Below, in pieces: positions 8,928-17,188 of a stretch of DNA of 64,000 bases. The stretch is from Verrucomicrobiota bacterium (lineage in GTDB: Bacteria; Verrucomicrobiota; Verrucomicrobiia; CAIQCK01): assembly GCA_016235595.1 (NCBI GenBank), contig JACRJX010000041.1, positions 62,001 to 126,000 of the forward strand, read 5' to 3'. Every line of letters begins with the position of its first letter. Within the stretch, counting starts at the first letter, position 1. The notes beneath the pieces are model-generated. The model made no database searches. It was given only the letters and a program-made list of their open reading frames with translations, and was not told the DNA's origin. Both the position numbers and the translations under genes were made by a program.

Positions 8928-10577
8928 CTAGGCTTTCGCGCCCTCGTTCTTGCCTTCCGTCTTAAGCTTGTTCTTTGCGGCCTTGGCCTGCTCGCTCTTG
9001 GGCCAGGTCTTGATGAGGAACTCGAAGATCTGCTGGCTGAACTGCCGCTCGTGGCCAAGCGCGCTCTCGGCCAAGTGGAAGCCGAGATAGAAAACGTCTT
9101 CCGGTTCCAGCAGCTTCTTGTCCTTGGCGAGGCTGTCGAGAAGCTTGAACGAGGGATCGCGCATGAGCGCCGTGAAACCGCGCAGACACGGATCCTCGCC
9201 GCGGCGGCCAGGCGAGAGGTCCTTCGGGGAAGTTTTCAATCCGCTGAAGCTGAGTTGATAACGCACCGTCGCGTTGAACAACTCGGTATTCGCCAGCAAG
9301 CGCAATGATTGCACTGCGGCGGCGAACTTTTTGCGCTGGCGCAAATCTTCGCCGGCCTCGGCGATCTCGACATTAAAGCCGGCGGCATCCACGTTGCGAA
9401 GCAGCCACGTGTAGGCAGGGACGCGCGGATCGTTCTTCTCCAGCAGGTCGAGGCAACGCACGGCGAGCTTCTTCTTCGCGTCCTTCGCAAACCGTTCAGC
9501 GTGCGGCTTCAACAACTTGACGACGTTCCATGCGTCGTCGGCAGTCGTGACCTTGCCGAGCTTTTCCAGCAACGGCTGCGTCGCGTCCTCGATGCGGCAG
9601 AGCGCCTTCGCGGCAATGTCGCGCACTTCCTGATCGGCGTCGCTGAGCCAGTCGAGCATCGCGCCCACAATCTTCTTGCCCGTCTGGTGGCCAAGCTTGC
9701 GCACGGCGAAACGGCGGACCTCGGTATTCTCGCTCTTGGCGAGCTTCTCCAGGTCGCCGACGACGCTGGATGGAAACTCCAGCGGAGCGAGCAGCGCGAT
9801 GGCAGGGCTGACAACGTTCTCGCGGTCTTCTTCCTTGAGCAGCGGCAAGACCTTCTTGATCATTGCGTCCACTCCCGCGCCGTCGCGGCTCAGATTTGAT
9901 AGCGACTGCAACGCGTTGCGCCGGACGAACGCCACCTGTTTCGGGCCGATGTAATCCAGCAGCAACGAACGCGCCGCAGGGTTGCCGAGGCTGCCGAGCA
10001 GGATTAGACAGGAGGTGGTGGCGCGCATGTCTTTCTTCACGCGCGGCGTTTTCAGGAAGCTCGCGATTTGTTTGAACAGATCCTTCCGCTCCTCCTCGTT
10101 GGCGTCGTTGATATGGCGGCGAATGGCGCCGCAGATGGCCTTGACCATTTCGAAATCCGGATCGAACAGGCCGGTCAGCAGAAACCGCGTTGCTCCGTCA
10201 CTGTGGAGCCGCGCGAAGACATCCATCAGCGCGAGTTTTTGGACCGTGGCGGCCTTCACCCAAACTTTTTCCAGTTCGGCCTCGATGTCCATCTTGAGCT
10301 GCGCGAGCGCCTTGCCGGCGACGTCGCGAAGCGCGGGCGGAGCATTGAGCAGCAACGGCAACAAGTACGGGAACGCCGTCTTGTGGCGCGTGCGGCCGAG
10401 GGCGTTGACAAGCTCCCGGGTCAGCGTGTCATCGGCGTGGCCGAGCGCGGAGCCGAGCGCGCGCACGACATCGGCGTCGGGGGGCGCGAGTTCGCCGAGC
10501 ACGATGGCGGCGGCAAGGCGGCGGTTGGGAACTTCGCTGCCGAGCAGCGCGGCGATGATTTGGAGTTGCTTGTCCAT
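8928..10577 (-). CDS. HEAT-repeat protein
   Basis: 549 residues from the ATG at 10577; a TTG 21 bases further upstream is in frame but less likely. The whole protein is a series of roughly 30-residue helical pairs of HEAT type (for example RELVNALGRTRHK and DVAGKALAQLK), with no signal peptide and no catalytic motif, ending in a Lys/Ala-rich tail. Such proteins are scaffolds; a partner cannot be inferred. It follows nagA by 26 bases. The gap holds a direct repeat AATAGGCTT at 10584-10592 and 10597-10605, the second copy covering the nagA stop codon. Confidence 0.8.
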   Translation of the reverse strand: MDKQLQIIAALLGSEVPNRRLAAAIVLGELAPPDADVVRALGSALGHADDTLTRELVNALGRTRHKTAFPYLLPLLLNAPPALRDVAGKALAQLKMDIEAELEKVWVKAATVQKLALMDVFARLHSDGATRFLLTGLFDPDFEMVKAICGAIRRHINDANEEERKDLFKQIASFLKTPRVKKDMRATTSCLILLGSLGNPAARSLLLDYIGPKQVAFVRRNALQSLSNLSRDGAGVDAMIKKVLPLLKEEDRENVVSPAIALLAPLEFPSSVVGDLEKLAKSENTEVRRFAVRKLGHQTGKKIVGAMLDWLSDADQEVRDIAAKALCRIEDATQPLLEKLGKVTTADDAWNVVKLLKPHAERFAKDAKKKLAVRCLDLLEKNDPRVPAYTWLLRNVDAAGFNVEIAEAGEDLRQRKKFAAAVQSLRLLANTELFNATVRYQLSFSGLKTSPKDLSPGRRGEDPCLRGFTALMRDPSFKLLDSLAKDKKLLEPEDVFYLGFHLAESALGHERQFSQQIFEFLIKTWPKSEQAKAAKNKLKTEGKNEGAKA

Positions 10578-10603
10578 GGTTTTAATAGGCTTCACCAATA
10601 GGC

Positions 10604-11767
10604 TTATGGCGTCGAGGAAAAATGTTGGCCTCTGACCACGGTGTCAGTGACACGGATACGGCTGTCTTCCAGCGCAAACAAAATGAGATCGGCCGAGCTG
10701 CCTTTTTCCAGCACGCGCGGCGCAAGGCCGAGCAGCCGCGCGGGATTTTCGGTGGCCATCCTGATGGCATCCGTGAGCGAGATGCCGGCCCACGCAACGG
10801 CGTTGGCAACACACCTCTCCAGCGTCGTCGCCGCGCCGAACAAGTAAGGCGTGCCCGGCAGGCAGATCAGGCCGTCGGGCTTGGCTTCCACTTCCACGCG
10901 GCCGTAACGATAAATTCCCGGCGGCATGCCCGCGGGTGGCACGGCATCGGTAACGAGGATGGAGCGCGCAACGCCTTTGGCACGAATGAAGTTCTTCACG
11001 ACGTAAGGCGGCAGATGATGACCGTCGGCAATGAATGCCGCCATCAAGCGGTCCTCGGCCAACTGGACCTGGATGTAGTTGGCGTGGCGCGGCAGAACGG
11101 CGTGACTGCCATTGCCGAGATGCGTGGCCACAGTCGCACCGGCGGCGACAGCGTCGGCGATCTGCTGCGCGTTGGCACCGCTATGGCCCAGCCCGATCAC
11201 GACGCCTGATGCGACAGCTTGCTCGATGAAGCGCGTCATGCCCGGCAACTCCGGCGCAACTGTGACGAGCTTGATGCGTCCACCAGCGGCGTCCTGAAAC
11301 CGTTGAAATTCCTCCCAAGAAGGCGGTCGCAACACGTCGCGATAGTGCCCACCGCGCGGCCCATCCTCGGCAGAGATATAGGGCCCTTCGAGATGAAAAC
11401 CAGGAATCGCGTGCGCCAGCTCCGGTTGTTCTTCCCGCGCGCGAGAGACGGCGCGAAAACACGCGGCCATGCGGTCGTGCGCTTCGCTGACAATAGTCAC
11501 GAGATATTGGGTGGTGCCGTGGCGCAACTGCTCGCGGGTGGCGTGAGCCAGATCGGCGGCGACGAGGGCCGGGTTCTGGAAATCCACGCCGGCGAAACCG
11601 TTGATGTGGATGTCAAAGAGACCCGGCGCGACAAAGAGGTCGCCGCTGCCGAAATCCGGCGCGCGGGCCGGATCCAGTGGCGCAACGTCAGCAATGGCAC
11701 CGTTGGCGTCGTTGACACGGATGTCCACAACCTGGCCGGTAACTGCGTGTTTGCCTCGAATCAACAT
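10604..11767 (-). CDS. nagA: N-acetylglucosamine-6-phosphate deacetylase
   Basis: 387 residues, amidohydrolase family. It converts GlcNAc-6-P to GlcN-6-P plus acetate in the cytosol. NagA landmarks: DIHINGF with the metal-site HxN, HLEGPYIS with the metal-binding Glu, GLGHSGA and THLGNG with metal or substrate histidines, and the catalytic Asp in LVTDAVPPAG. The ATG at 11767 has GGAG 6 bases upstream. No nagB or PTS gene is nearby. It is divergent from the sugar-binding lipoprotein at 11859 across 91 bases, which suggests a shared control region for amino-sugar use (inference). Confidence 0.9.
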   Translation of the reverse strand: MLIRGKHAVTGQVVDIRVNDANGAIADVAPLDPARAPDFGSGDLFVAPGLFDIHINGFAGVDFQNPALVAADLAHATREQLRHGTTQYLVTIVSEAHDRMAACFRAVSRAREEQPELAHAIPGFHLEGPYISAEDGPRGGHYRDVLRPPSWEEFQRFQDAAGGRIKLVTVAPELPGMTRFIEQAVASGVVIGLGHSGANAQQIADAVAAGATVATHLGNGSHAVLPRHANYIQVQLAEDRLMAAFIADGHHLPPYVVKNFIRAKGVARSILVTDAVPPAGMPPGIYRYGRVEVEAKPDGLICLPGTPYLFGAATTLERCVANAVAWAGISLTDAIRMATENPARLLGLAPRVLEKGSSADLILFALEDSRIRVTDTVVRGQHFSSTP

Positions 11768-11858
11768 GGCGACTCCTTAGTAGTAATCCACAGCATAGGA
11801 AGTCGCGGCGGCAATTTCCAAACTTTCTTTTTCGCAACCAGCCGCTATCCTGCGACGC

Positions 11859-12875
11859 ATGTTTCCGAAACTCTACGCCGCTCTGTTGCTGGGTCTCTGC
11901 GCGCTGCTCGCTGGTTGCGAGAAACCCATGCCACCACCGGCGACACGTGTTGCAATGATTGTGAAGGCAAAAGGCGACGCTTACTTCGAAGCGTGCGCCC
12001 AAGGCGGGCGCAAGGCGGCAAAGGAACTCGGCGTGCAGTTTTTCTGCGAAGCGCCCGTGGACGGCTCAGTGGAGGAACAGATCGAGGCGGTGGACGGCCT
12101 TGTCACGCGCCGGATGGACGCCATCGTGATCGCGCCCCATGAGGCGATGGCGTTGGCGCCAGCGCTCAAGCGGGCGCGGGAGAGCGGCGTGCATGTCATC
12201 ACGTTTGACACCGATGCGGATGAGAAGCGCAGCGGGCGGGAGTGGTTCATCAACCCGGCAAATGACAAGGCGGTGGGACGTGAATTAGTGAAGAGTATGA
12301 TTTCATCAGCCGGCGCAAAGGCGCGAACCGCGATCATCACCAGCACCCGCACCGGGACGCAGCAGCAGCAATGGCTGCAGGCCATACGGGAGCAAATCGC
12401 CAAGGCCTGCCCAACGATGCAGATTGTGGAGATCAGGCGGTGCGAGGATGCCAGCACCGCCTTCGCCGCCACGCAGGAGATGTTGCAGAAGAACCCGGAC
12501 ATTACAGGCATCTTCGCGCTGACACCCGAGCTGCTGGTCAGCGCGGCCCAAGTGGTAAAGGCCGGCAACCGGAAACGATTCGTCACGGGCGTGGGCCTGC
12601 CCGGCAGCGCGCGGGCATTCGTGAAAGCCGGCATTGTGCCGTCATTCGTAATGTGGAATCCGGCGGACCTCGGTTACTTCACGGTGCAGGCCGCCGTGCA
12701 AGCCGCCAAGGGCCAGTTGCGCGATGACAGCACCGAATTGGCTATCACCAGCACCGAGGTTGTCAACGGGGTGCCCCGCACGAAGACGATCCAGCGAGCG
12801 ATCAAGAACCGCGAAATCCTGCTCGGCGAGCCTATGATCGTCACGGCCGCGGAGGTGGATCAGTTCGATTTCTGA
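11859..12875 (+). CDS. Sugar ABC-transporter-type substrate-binding lipoprotein
   Basis: 338 residues. A lipoprotein signal ends in LLAGC (lipid-modified Cys about residue 20). The rest is a two-lobe periplasmic binding protein of the RbsB/RhaS/LsrB type (Peripla_BP_4), with AQGGRKAAKELGV near the start, then DAIVIAPHEA and HVITFDTDAD. It should bind a sugar or related small ligand outside the cytoplasmic membrane. No permease or ATPase gene is adjacent, so it is an orphan that either works with distant components or acts as a sensor. Divergent from nagA. Confidence 0.85.
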   Translation: MFPKLYAALLLGLCALLAGCEKPMPPPATRVAMIVKAKGDAYFEACAQGGRKAAKELGVQFFCEAPVDGSVEEQIEAVDGLVTRRMDAIVIAPHEAMALAPALKRARESGVHVITFDTDADEKRSGREWFINPANDKAVGRELVKSMISSAGAKARTAIITSTRTGTQQQQWLQAIREQIAKACPTMQIVEIRRCEDASTAFAATQEMLQKNPDITGIFALTPELLVSAAQVVKAGNRKRFVTGVGLPGSARAFVKAGIVPSFVMWNPADLGYFTVQAAVQAAKGQLRDDSTELAITSTEVVNGVPRTKTIQRAIKNREILLGEPMIVTAAEVDQFDF

Positions 12876-12886
12876 AGCGGCTGGTA

Positions 12887-13315
12887 TCAATCACTCAAGG
12901 GCTGGCGTGTCGCGAACGCCCCTTGAATCAGCCTCACTTCGCCTGCTGTTCCCGCCTCGTCCATATAAACCTCCACGACATCAAACCGGACCGGGATGCG
13001 CGGATTGCCAAGCAGCCGCAGGTATTCGCGAGCGCAACTGGCGAGATGTCGCTGCTTCTCGCGGTTCACGGCGTCCGCCGCCGCGCCGTACCGGTCGCTG
13101 CCGCGCGTCTTCACCTCCACAAACGCCAGCACCTCACCGTCGCGCGCCACGAGATCAATCTCGCCATGCTTGCCGTGGAAGCGACGCGTGAGGATTTTAT
13201 AGTCGCGCTGCCGTAGATAACGCGCTGCTGCCTGTTCGCCACGCTCACCTTTGACGAGATGAGCCGGCACAGCGATTTTCGTGTGGTTTCGGAAACGCTG
13301 CCACCAACCAAGCAT
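12887..13315 (-). CDS. yraN: YraN/UPF0102 family nuclease-like protein
   Basis: 142 residues, the normal family length. The restriction-endonuclease-like core is visible: GEIDLVARDG with the Asp metal ligand and VEVKTR with Glu and Lys, after an N-terminal GERGEQAAARYL. The family is widely conserved and suspected of a role in DNA processing, but the activity is not established. It is convergent with the substrate-binding protein (11 bases). The small gene at 13404-13676 lies just upstream on the same strand. Confidence 0.88.
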   Translation of the reverse strand: MLGWWQRFRNHTKIAVPAHLVKGERGEQAAARYLRQRDYKILTRRFHGKHGEIDLVARDGEVLAFVEVKTRGSDRYGAAADAVNREKQRHLASCAREYLRLLGNPRIPVRFDVVEVYMDEAGTAGEVRLIQGAFATRQPLSD

Positions 13316-13403
13316 GATCGAATGATGCCGTTCAAGGCTCGACGAATCGAGCAGATTCAGCGGCGAGCGAGGGACACGCTGTTGCTCGTGGCCAGTCGTT
13401 CGC

Positions 13404-13676
13404 TCAAGACCGGCGATCGCCGGCGGCTTTCTCCAAAGCGTGGCGATAGCACCGCGACATGCTCGTGCATGTGTCCAACGACGATTTGCCGTCGTCGTTC
13501 TGCCAGACTTCCTCGTAGCACGGCTTAGTGGGAAGTTTCTTGAGCCGCGTCTCCTTTAAAATGGTGCCGTCCGGTTTGCAGAGCAATTCCAGATACAACG
13601 GTTTTTTCGACCGGTTCAGCCGGTTGGACAGGATGACCAGAATCTTCCGCGTCTTGTTTTTTGTGTTCTTCGCCAT
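13404..13676 (-). CDS. Small hypothetical protein
   Basis: 90 residues with a Lys/Arg-rich N-terminus, then a YLELLCKPDG strand pair and a C-terminal helix containing CTSMSRCYRH. The composition (many Lys, Asn, Thr) differs from the Arg-rich shadow frames around it, and it sits in line with yraN, so it is probably real. I do not recognise the family. The two cysteines and three Tyr/His-rich positions could form a small structural site, but nothing proves it. Confidence 0.5.
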   Translation of the reverse strand: MAKNTKNKTRKILVILSNRLNRSKKPLYLELLCKPDGTILKETRLKKLPTKPCYEEVWQNDDGKSSLDTCTSMSRCYRHALEKAAGDRRS

Positions 13677-13733
13677 AAGTCTGTTGGGTTGTTTCAGGCA
13701 GATTATTGAGAATGTTCGCGTTGTCGCAATCGT

Positions 13734-14189
13734 TTACTTCGACGGGCTTGTCTCCAGGAACACCGCCTTTCGGTCGCCGGAGGAGAATGACACCAGTGTC
13801 TTAAGCGGTTCGGCGCCGGTGTTGGTCAGCTTGTGCTTGACACCAACCGGAATACAAAGCGTCGTGCCGGGCTTCAGCGTAATCGTCTGGCCCTCGGAAA
13901 AGTGCGTGCCGCAACCAGAAAGGACGTAGATCACCTCTTCGCAATTGGGATGAAAATGGAGCGGATTGCCATGGCCCGGCAGGATGGTGGCAAGACCGAC
14001 GGTCTGCTGCGCACCGGGCGCGAGTTTTCCGTTGCACGCCCACTTGATCGAGCCCCACGTGAACTCCTGCACCGGAAGCTGATCCTCGTGGGTGACGCAG
14101 ACCGTGGGCTTCACCGAGGCTTTTTCCCCGCCATAGACATCCGTCAACCACAGACCCGACACCAACGCCGCCACAATCATCATTCTCAT
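13734..14189 (-). CDS. Exported cupin-domain protein
   Basis: 151 residues. A signal peptide covers about residues 1-20 (LVSGLWLTDVYGG). One cupin_2 barrel follows, with the first motif as HFHPNCEEVIYVLSG (two His and a Glu as metal ligands) and the second motif ending IPVGVKHKLTN. It probably binds a metal and a small ligand outside the cytoplasm; the activity is unknown. It is divergent from the heavy-metal ATPase gene. Confidence 0.85.
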   Translation of the reverse strand: MRMMIVAALVSGLWLTDVYGGEKASVKPTVCVTHEDQLPVQEFTWGSIKWACNGKLAPGAQQTVGLATILPGHGNPLHFHPNCEEVIYVLSGCGTHFSEGQTITLKPGTTLCIPVGVKHKLTNTGAEPLKTLVSFSSGDRKAVFLETSPSK

Positions 14190-14305
14190 CGTTTATCCTT
14201 TCGGCATTCAGACCGCCGTCAACTTCTGCCAACACGCCCGTCGCATTGCAGCATGTTCACCGACCGCTGGCAAGTGCGCCTTCGCTGGGAGCCTGCCGGC
14301 TGTGG

Positions 14306-14333
14306 TTGACAGGTGACGTGGGCCGGCTAGGGT
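14306..14333 (+). promoter_or_regulatory. Possible sigma-70-type promoter for the P-type ATPase
   Basis: A perfect TTGACA (14306-14311) is followed after 16 bases by TAGGGT (14328-14333; 3 of 6 matches). It lies about 55 bases before the likely ATPase start. The -35 is strong and the -10 weak, as at regulator-assisted metal promoters, but no operator palindrome is evident. Confidence 0.35.
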
Positions 14334-14386
14334 TGGCCGAAATAACGGGCCGGCTGAAACGCCTGCTTCAACCTGTGAAAATCGAA

Positions 14387-16435
14387 ATGTTCAAAGTCAG
14401 CGGCATGACGTGCGCCGGGTGCGCGGCAAACGTCGAGAAGGCTCTGCGCTCGGTTGCTGGCGTCGCTGAGGTCAGCGTCAATGCCGCCACCGGCAAAGCC
14501 ATTTGTAAGTTCGACCCGCATCAGGCCACCGTGAGCGCGCTGACCGCCGCGGTCAAAAAGGCAGGCTACGGCCTCGAGAGACCGGCTGGCACCGCGCCTG
14601 CCCTGCCGTGGTGGCGCGCGCCGTGGCTGCCGGTGGCCGTTGTGATCGCGCTAATCATCGCCGGCTGGGCGCTGCATTCGGATCCGATCCTGATTGCCGC
14701 CACCGCACTCGCAGCGTATCCGATTGTCTGGACCGCGTTGAAGACGCTGGCTCGCCGCCAAATCAACGCCGACGTGCTCGTAGCCATAGGCGTGATCGCC
14801 TCCGCGTCCGTCGGCCAGTTCCTCGCCGCAGCGGAAGTAGCGCTCATCATGCGAGTGGGCGAACTGCTGGAGAACTTCACCATCGAACGCGCCCGCCACG
14901 CCATCGGCAGCCTGATGGAACACATGCCGCTGATTGCCCGCGTTCGCCGCGACTCACGCGAGGAGGAGGTGGCCGTCGAACAGGTGCAGGTCGGCGATCT
15001 CTGCGTCGTGCGGCCCGGCGAGAAAATCCCCGTGGACGGCACCGTTGAGAGCGGCCAAAGTTCCGTCAACCAAGCCGCCATCACTGGCGAGTCGGCGCCT
15101 GTGGACAAGATCGCGGGAAACGAGGTTTTCAGTGGCACGCTCAACATCTCCGGTGCTCTCATCGTCCGCGCCATGCGCGTTGCGTCGGAATCCACTCTGG
15201 CGCGAATCGCCGCGCTGGTGGAGGCGGCGCAACAACGCGAAGCGCCGATCCAGCGCACACTGGACCGTTGGGCACAATGGATGGTGCCGTTGATGATCTC
15301 GCTGTCGCTGCTGACGCTGGCCTTCACACATGACCTGACGCGCGCCATCACCGTATTAATCGTCGCCTGCCCGTGTGCGTTGGTGCTGGCAACGCCAACG
15401 GCCATCGTCGCTGCCATTGCCCGCGCCGCGCAAGAAGGCGTGCTCATCAAAGGTGGCCAGTATCTCGAAGCCGCCGCCCGGCTCAAGGCGGTCGTGTTCG
15501 ACAAGACCGGCACGTTGACGCGCGGCGAGCCGTCGGTAGCCGACGTGAAACAGTTCTGCCCGGAGCATAGCGCGGCGGAGATGATTGCGCTGGCGGCAGT
15601 GGCGGAAAAGATGAGCCAGCATCCATTCGGCCGCGCCGTGGTGGAGCACGCCGACGAGATGCAATTGCCGGTGCCGGACCCGACGTCGTTCGAGGCGCAT
15701 CACGGCGAGGGTGTGTCGGCGCGGCACAACGGCCAGCGCATCCTTGTCGGCAAACGTTCGCTGCTGGAACGGCACGACGTGACGCTCGACGCCAACCACG
15801 GCGAGCACCTTGACGAGCACGAGTCGCACGGCCACACCACCCTGATGGTGGCACACGACGGCAAGGTCTGCGGCATCATTTGCGTCAGCGATGAGCCGCG
15901 CACCCAGGCCGGCGACGCCGTGGCAGAATTGCGGCGGCTCGGCATCGAGAAAATCGTCATGCTCACCGGCGACAATCCTCGTGTGGCCCGCTCCATCGCC
16001 ACGCGCCTTGGCATCGCTGACGTGGAGGCCAACGTCATGCCGGAACGCAAGGCCGCACACGTCGAATCGCTGCGCCAGGCGTATGGCGCGGTGGCCATGG
16101 TGGGCGATGGCGTCAACGACGCGCCCGCTCTCGCCACGGCTGACGTCGGCGTTGCGATGGGCGTCAGCGGCACTGACGCGGCGCACGACGCGGCGGATAT
16201 CGCGTTGATTGCGGACGACCTCCGCAAGGTGGCGTTCGCGATCGGATTGAGTCGCCACACGTTGCGAATCATCCAGCAAGGTTTGGCATTCGCGCTCCTG
16301 TTCAATGTCGTGATGATCAGTTCGGCGATGCACGGCATCGTCAGCCTCATCGGCGGCGCCGTTGCCCACCAGATCAGCAGCCTCGTGGTCATTCTCAACG
16401 CAATGCGGCTGCTCAGCTACGGCAAAGGCCGCTGA
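14387..16435 (+). CDS. Heavy-metal-translocating P1B-type ATPase
   Basis: 682 residues from the ATG that opens MFKVSGMTC; an in-frame GTG at 14375 is also possible. One N-terminal HMA domain has CAGC (metal-binding CxxC). Membrane helices follow, then the actuator loop with ITGES, the CPC motif in ACPCAL, the phosphorylation site DKTGTLT, the SQHPFG nucleotide-binding motif and GDGVNDAPAL. The last helix carries AHQISSLVVILNA, an HxxSS arrangement in place of the Asp of ZntA or the Met of CopA, so the metal cannot be assigned (Cu, Zn/Cd and Co are all open). It exports cations at the inner membrane. queE starts 51 bases downstream. Confidence 0.9.
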   Translation: MFKVSGMTCAGCAANVEKALRSVAGVAEVSVNAATGKAICKFDPHQATVSALTAAVKKAGYGLERPAGTAPALPWWRAPWLPVAVVIALIIAGWALHSDPILIAATALAAYPIVWTALKTLARRQINADVLVAIGVIASASVGQFLAAAEVALIMRVGELLENFTIERARHAIGSLMEHMPLIARVRRDSREEEVAVEQVQVGDLCVVRPGEKIPVDGTVESGQSSVNQAAITGESAPVDKIAGNEVFSGTLNISGALIVRAMRVASESTLARIAALVEAAQQREAPIQRTLDRWAQWMVPLMISLSLLTLAFTHDLTRAITVLIVACPCALVLATPTAIVAAIARAAQEGVLIKGGQYLEAAARLKAVVFDKTGTLTRGEPSVADVKQFCPEHSAAEMIALAAVAEKMSQHPFGRAVVEHADEMQLPVPDPTSFEAHHGEGVSARHNGQRILVGKRSLLERHDVTLDANHGEHLDEHESHGHTTLMVAHDGKVCGIICVSDEPRTQAGDAVAELRRLGIEKIVMLTGDNPRVARSIATRLGIADVEANVMPERKAAHVESLRQAYGAVAMVGDGVNDAPALATADVGVAMGVSGTDAAHDAADIALIADDLRKVAFAIGLSRHTLRIIQQGLAFALLFNVVMISSAMHGIVSLIGGAVAHQISSLVVILNAMRLLSYGKGR

Positions 16436-16486
16436 GGGTGAAAGTCGCCGTTTGACGCTCCAAAACCGCTCTGTTAGCGTCCCGTC

Positions 16487-17188
16487 GTGGCCGAAACATT
16501 GATCGTCAACGAAATCTTCAAGAGCATCCAGGGCGAGAGCACCCGCGCCGGCCTGCCGTGCGTTTTTGTGCGGCTCACAGGCTGCAATCTGCGCTGCTCC
16601 TGGTGCGACACCGCTTATGCCTTCACCCAAGGCGCGCGGATGACACTGGACAAGATCGTGGATCGCGTCGCCGCGTTCGATTGCAGGCTCGTCGAGATCA
16701 CGGGTGGCGAGCCGCTCCTGCGGTCCAACTCGCTGCTGCTCATGACGCAACTGGCCGACCTTGGCTACACGGTACTGCTGGAAACCAGTGGCTCACTCGA
16801 TATCGGTCTGGTGGATTCACGTGTCGTTCGCATCATGGATCTGAAATGCCCCAGCAGCGGCGAGTGCGAGCAGAATCGCTGGGAGAACATTCCAATGCTG
16901 CGCGCCAGCGACGAGGTGAAATTCGTCATCGCCACGCGCGAGGACTACGACTGGGCCAAACGGCAACTCGAACGCTGGCGTTTACCGGCCATTTGCAGTG
17001 TGCTGTTCTCGTGGGCGCATCCTTTGTTGCCGGATCAACGCGATCTGGAGCTAAAACCCGCCTCGCCGGATCAGCACCCGATCGCGATGCGCCAACTGGT
17101 CGAACAGATGCTCGCCGACAAACTGCCGGTCCGTTTCCAACTCCAGATGCACAAATACATCTGGGAACCGACGGCGAAAGGAGTGTAG
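16487..17188 (+). CDS. queE: 7-carboxy-7-deazaguanine synthase
   Basis: 233 residues, radical SAM enzyme of the queuosine/7-deazapurine pathway (CPH4 to CDG). The cluster motif is CNLRCSWC (CX3CX2C), preceded by the QueE signature SIQGEST and followed by ITGGEPLL. The start is GTG at 16487; no in-frame ATG gives the conserved N-terminus, and there is no clear Shine-Dalgarno sequence. A weak inverted repeat GACGCT/AGCGTC (16454-16481) sits just before the start. The stop overlaps the GTG of the next gene by one base. queD lies at the far end of the same gene run; queC is not in the window. Confidence 0.92.
   Translation: MAETLIVNEIFKSIQGESTRAGLPCVFVRLTGCNLRCSWCDTAYAFTQGARMTLDKIVDRVAAFDCRLVEITGGEPLLRSNSLLLMTQLADLGYTVLLETSGSLDIGLVDSRVVRIMDLKCPSSGECEQNRWENIPMLRASDEVKFVIATREDYDWAKRQLERWRLPAICSVLFSWAHPLLPDQRDLELKPASPDQHPIAMRQLVEQMLADKLPVRFQLQMHKYIWEPTAKGV

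Noticed and set aside
16436..16486. Possible preQ1 riboswitch before queE
   Set aside because: Only 51 bases with one weak stem; the preQ1 aptamer core is not seen.
15356..16750. Long frame on the minus strand across the P-type ATPase and queE
   Set aside because: Shadow of two clear genes; His/Arg-rich without motifs.
16558..17187. Extension of the aminotransferase frame upstream through queE
   Set aside because: The upstream residues are a shadow of queE; the GTG at 17188 with AGGAG gives the family length.
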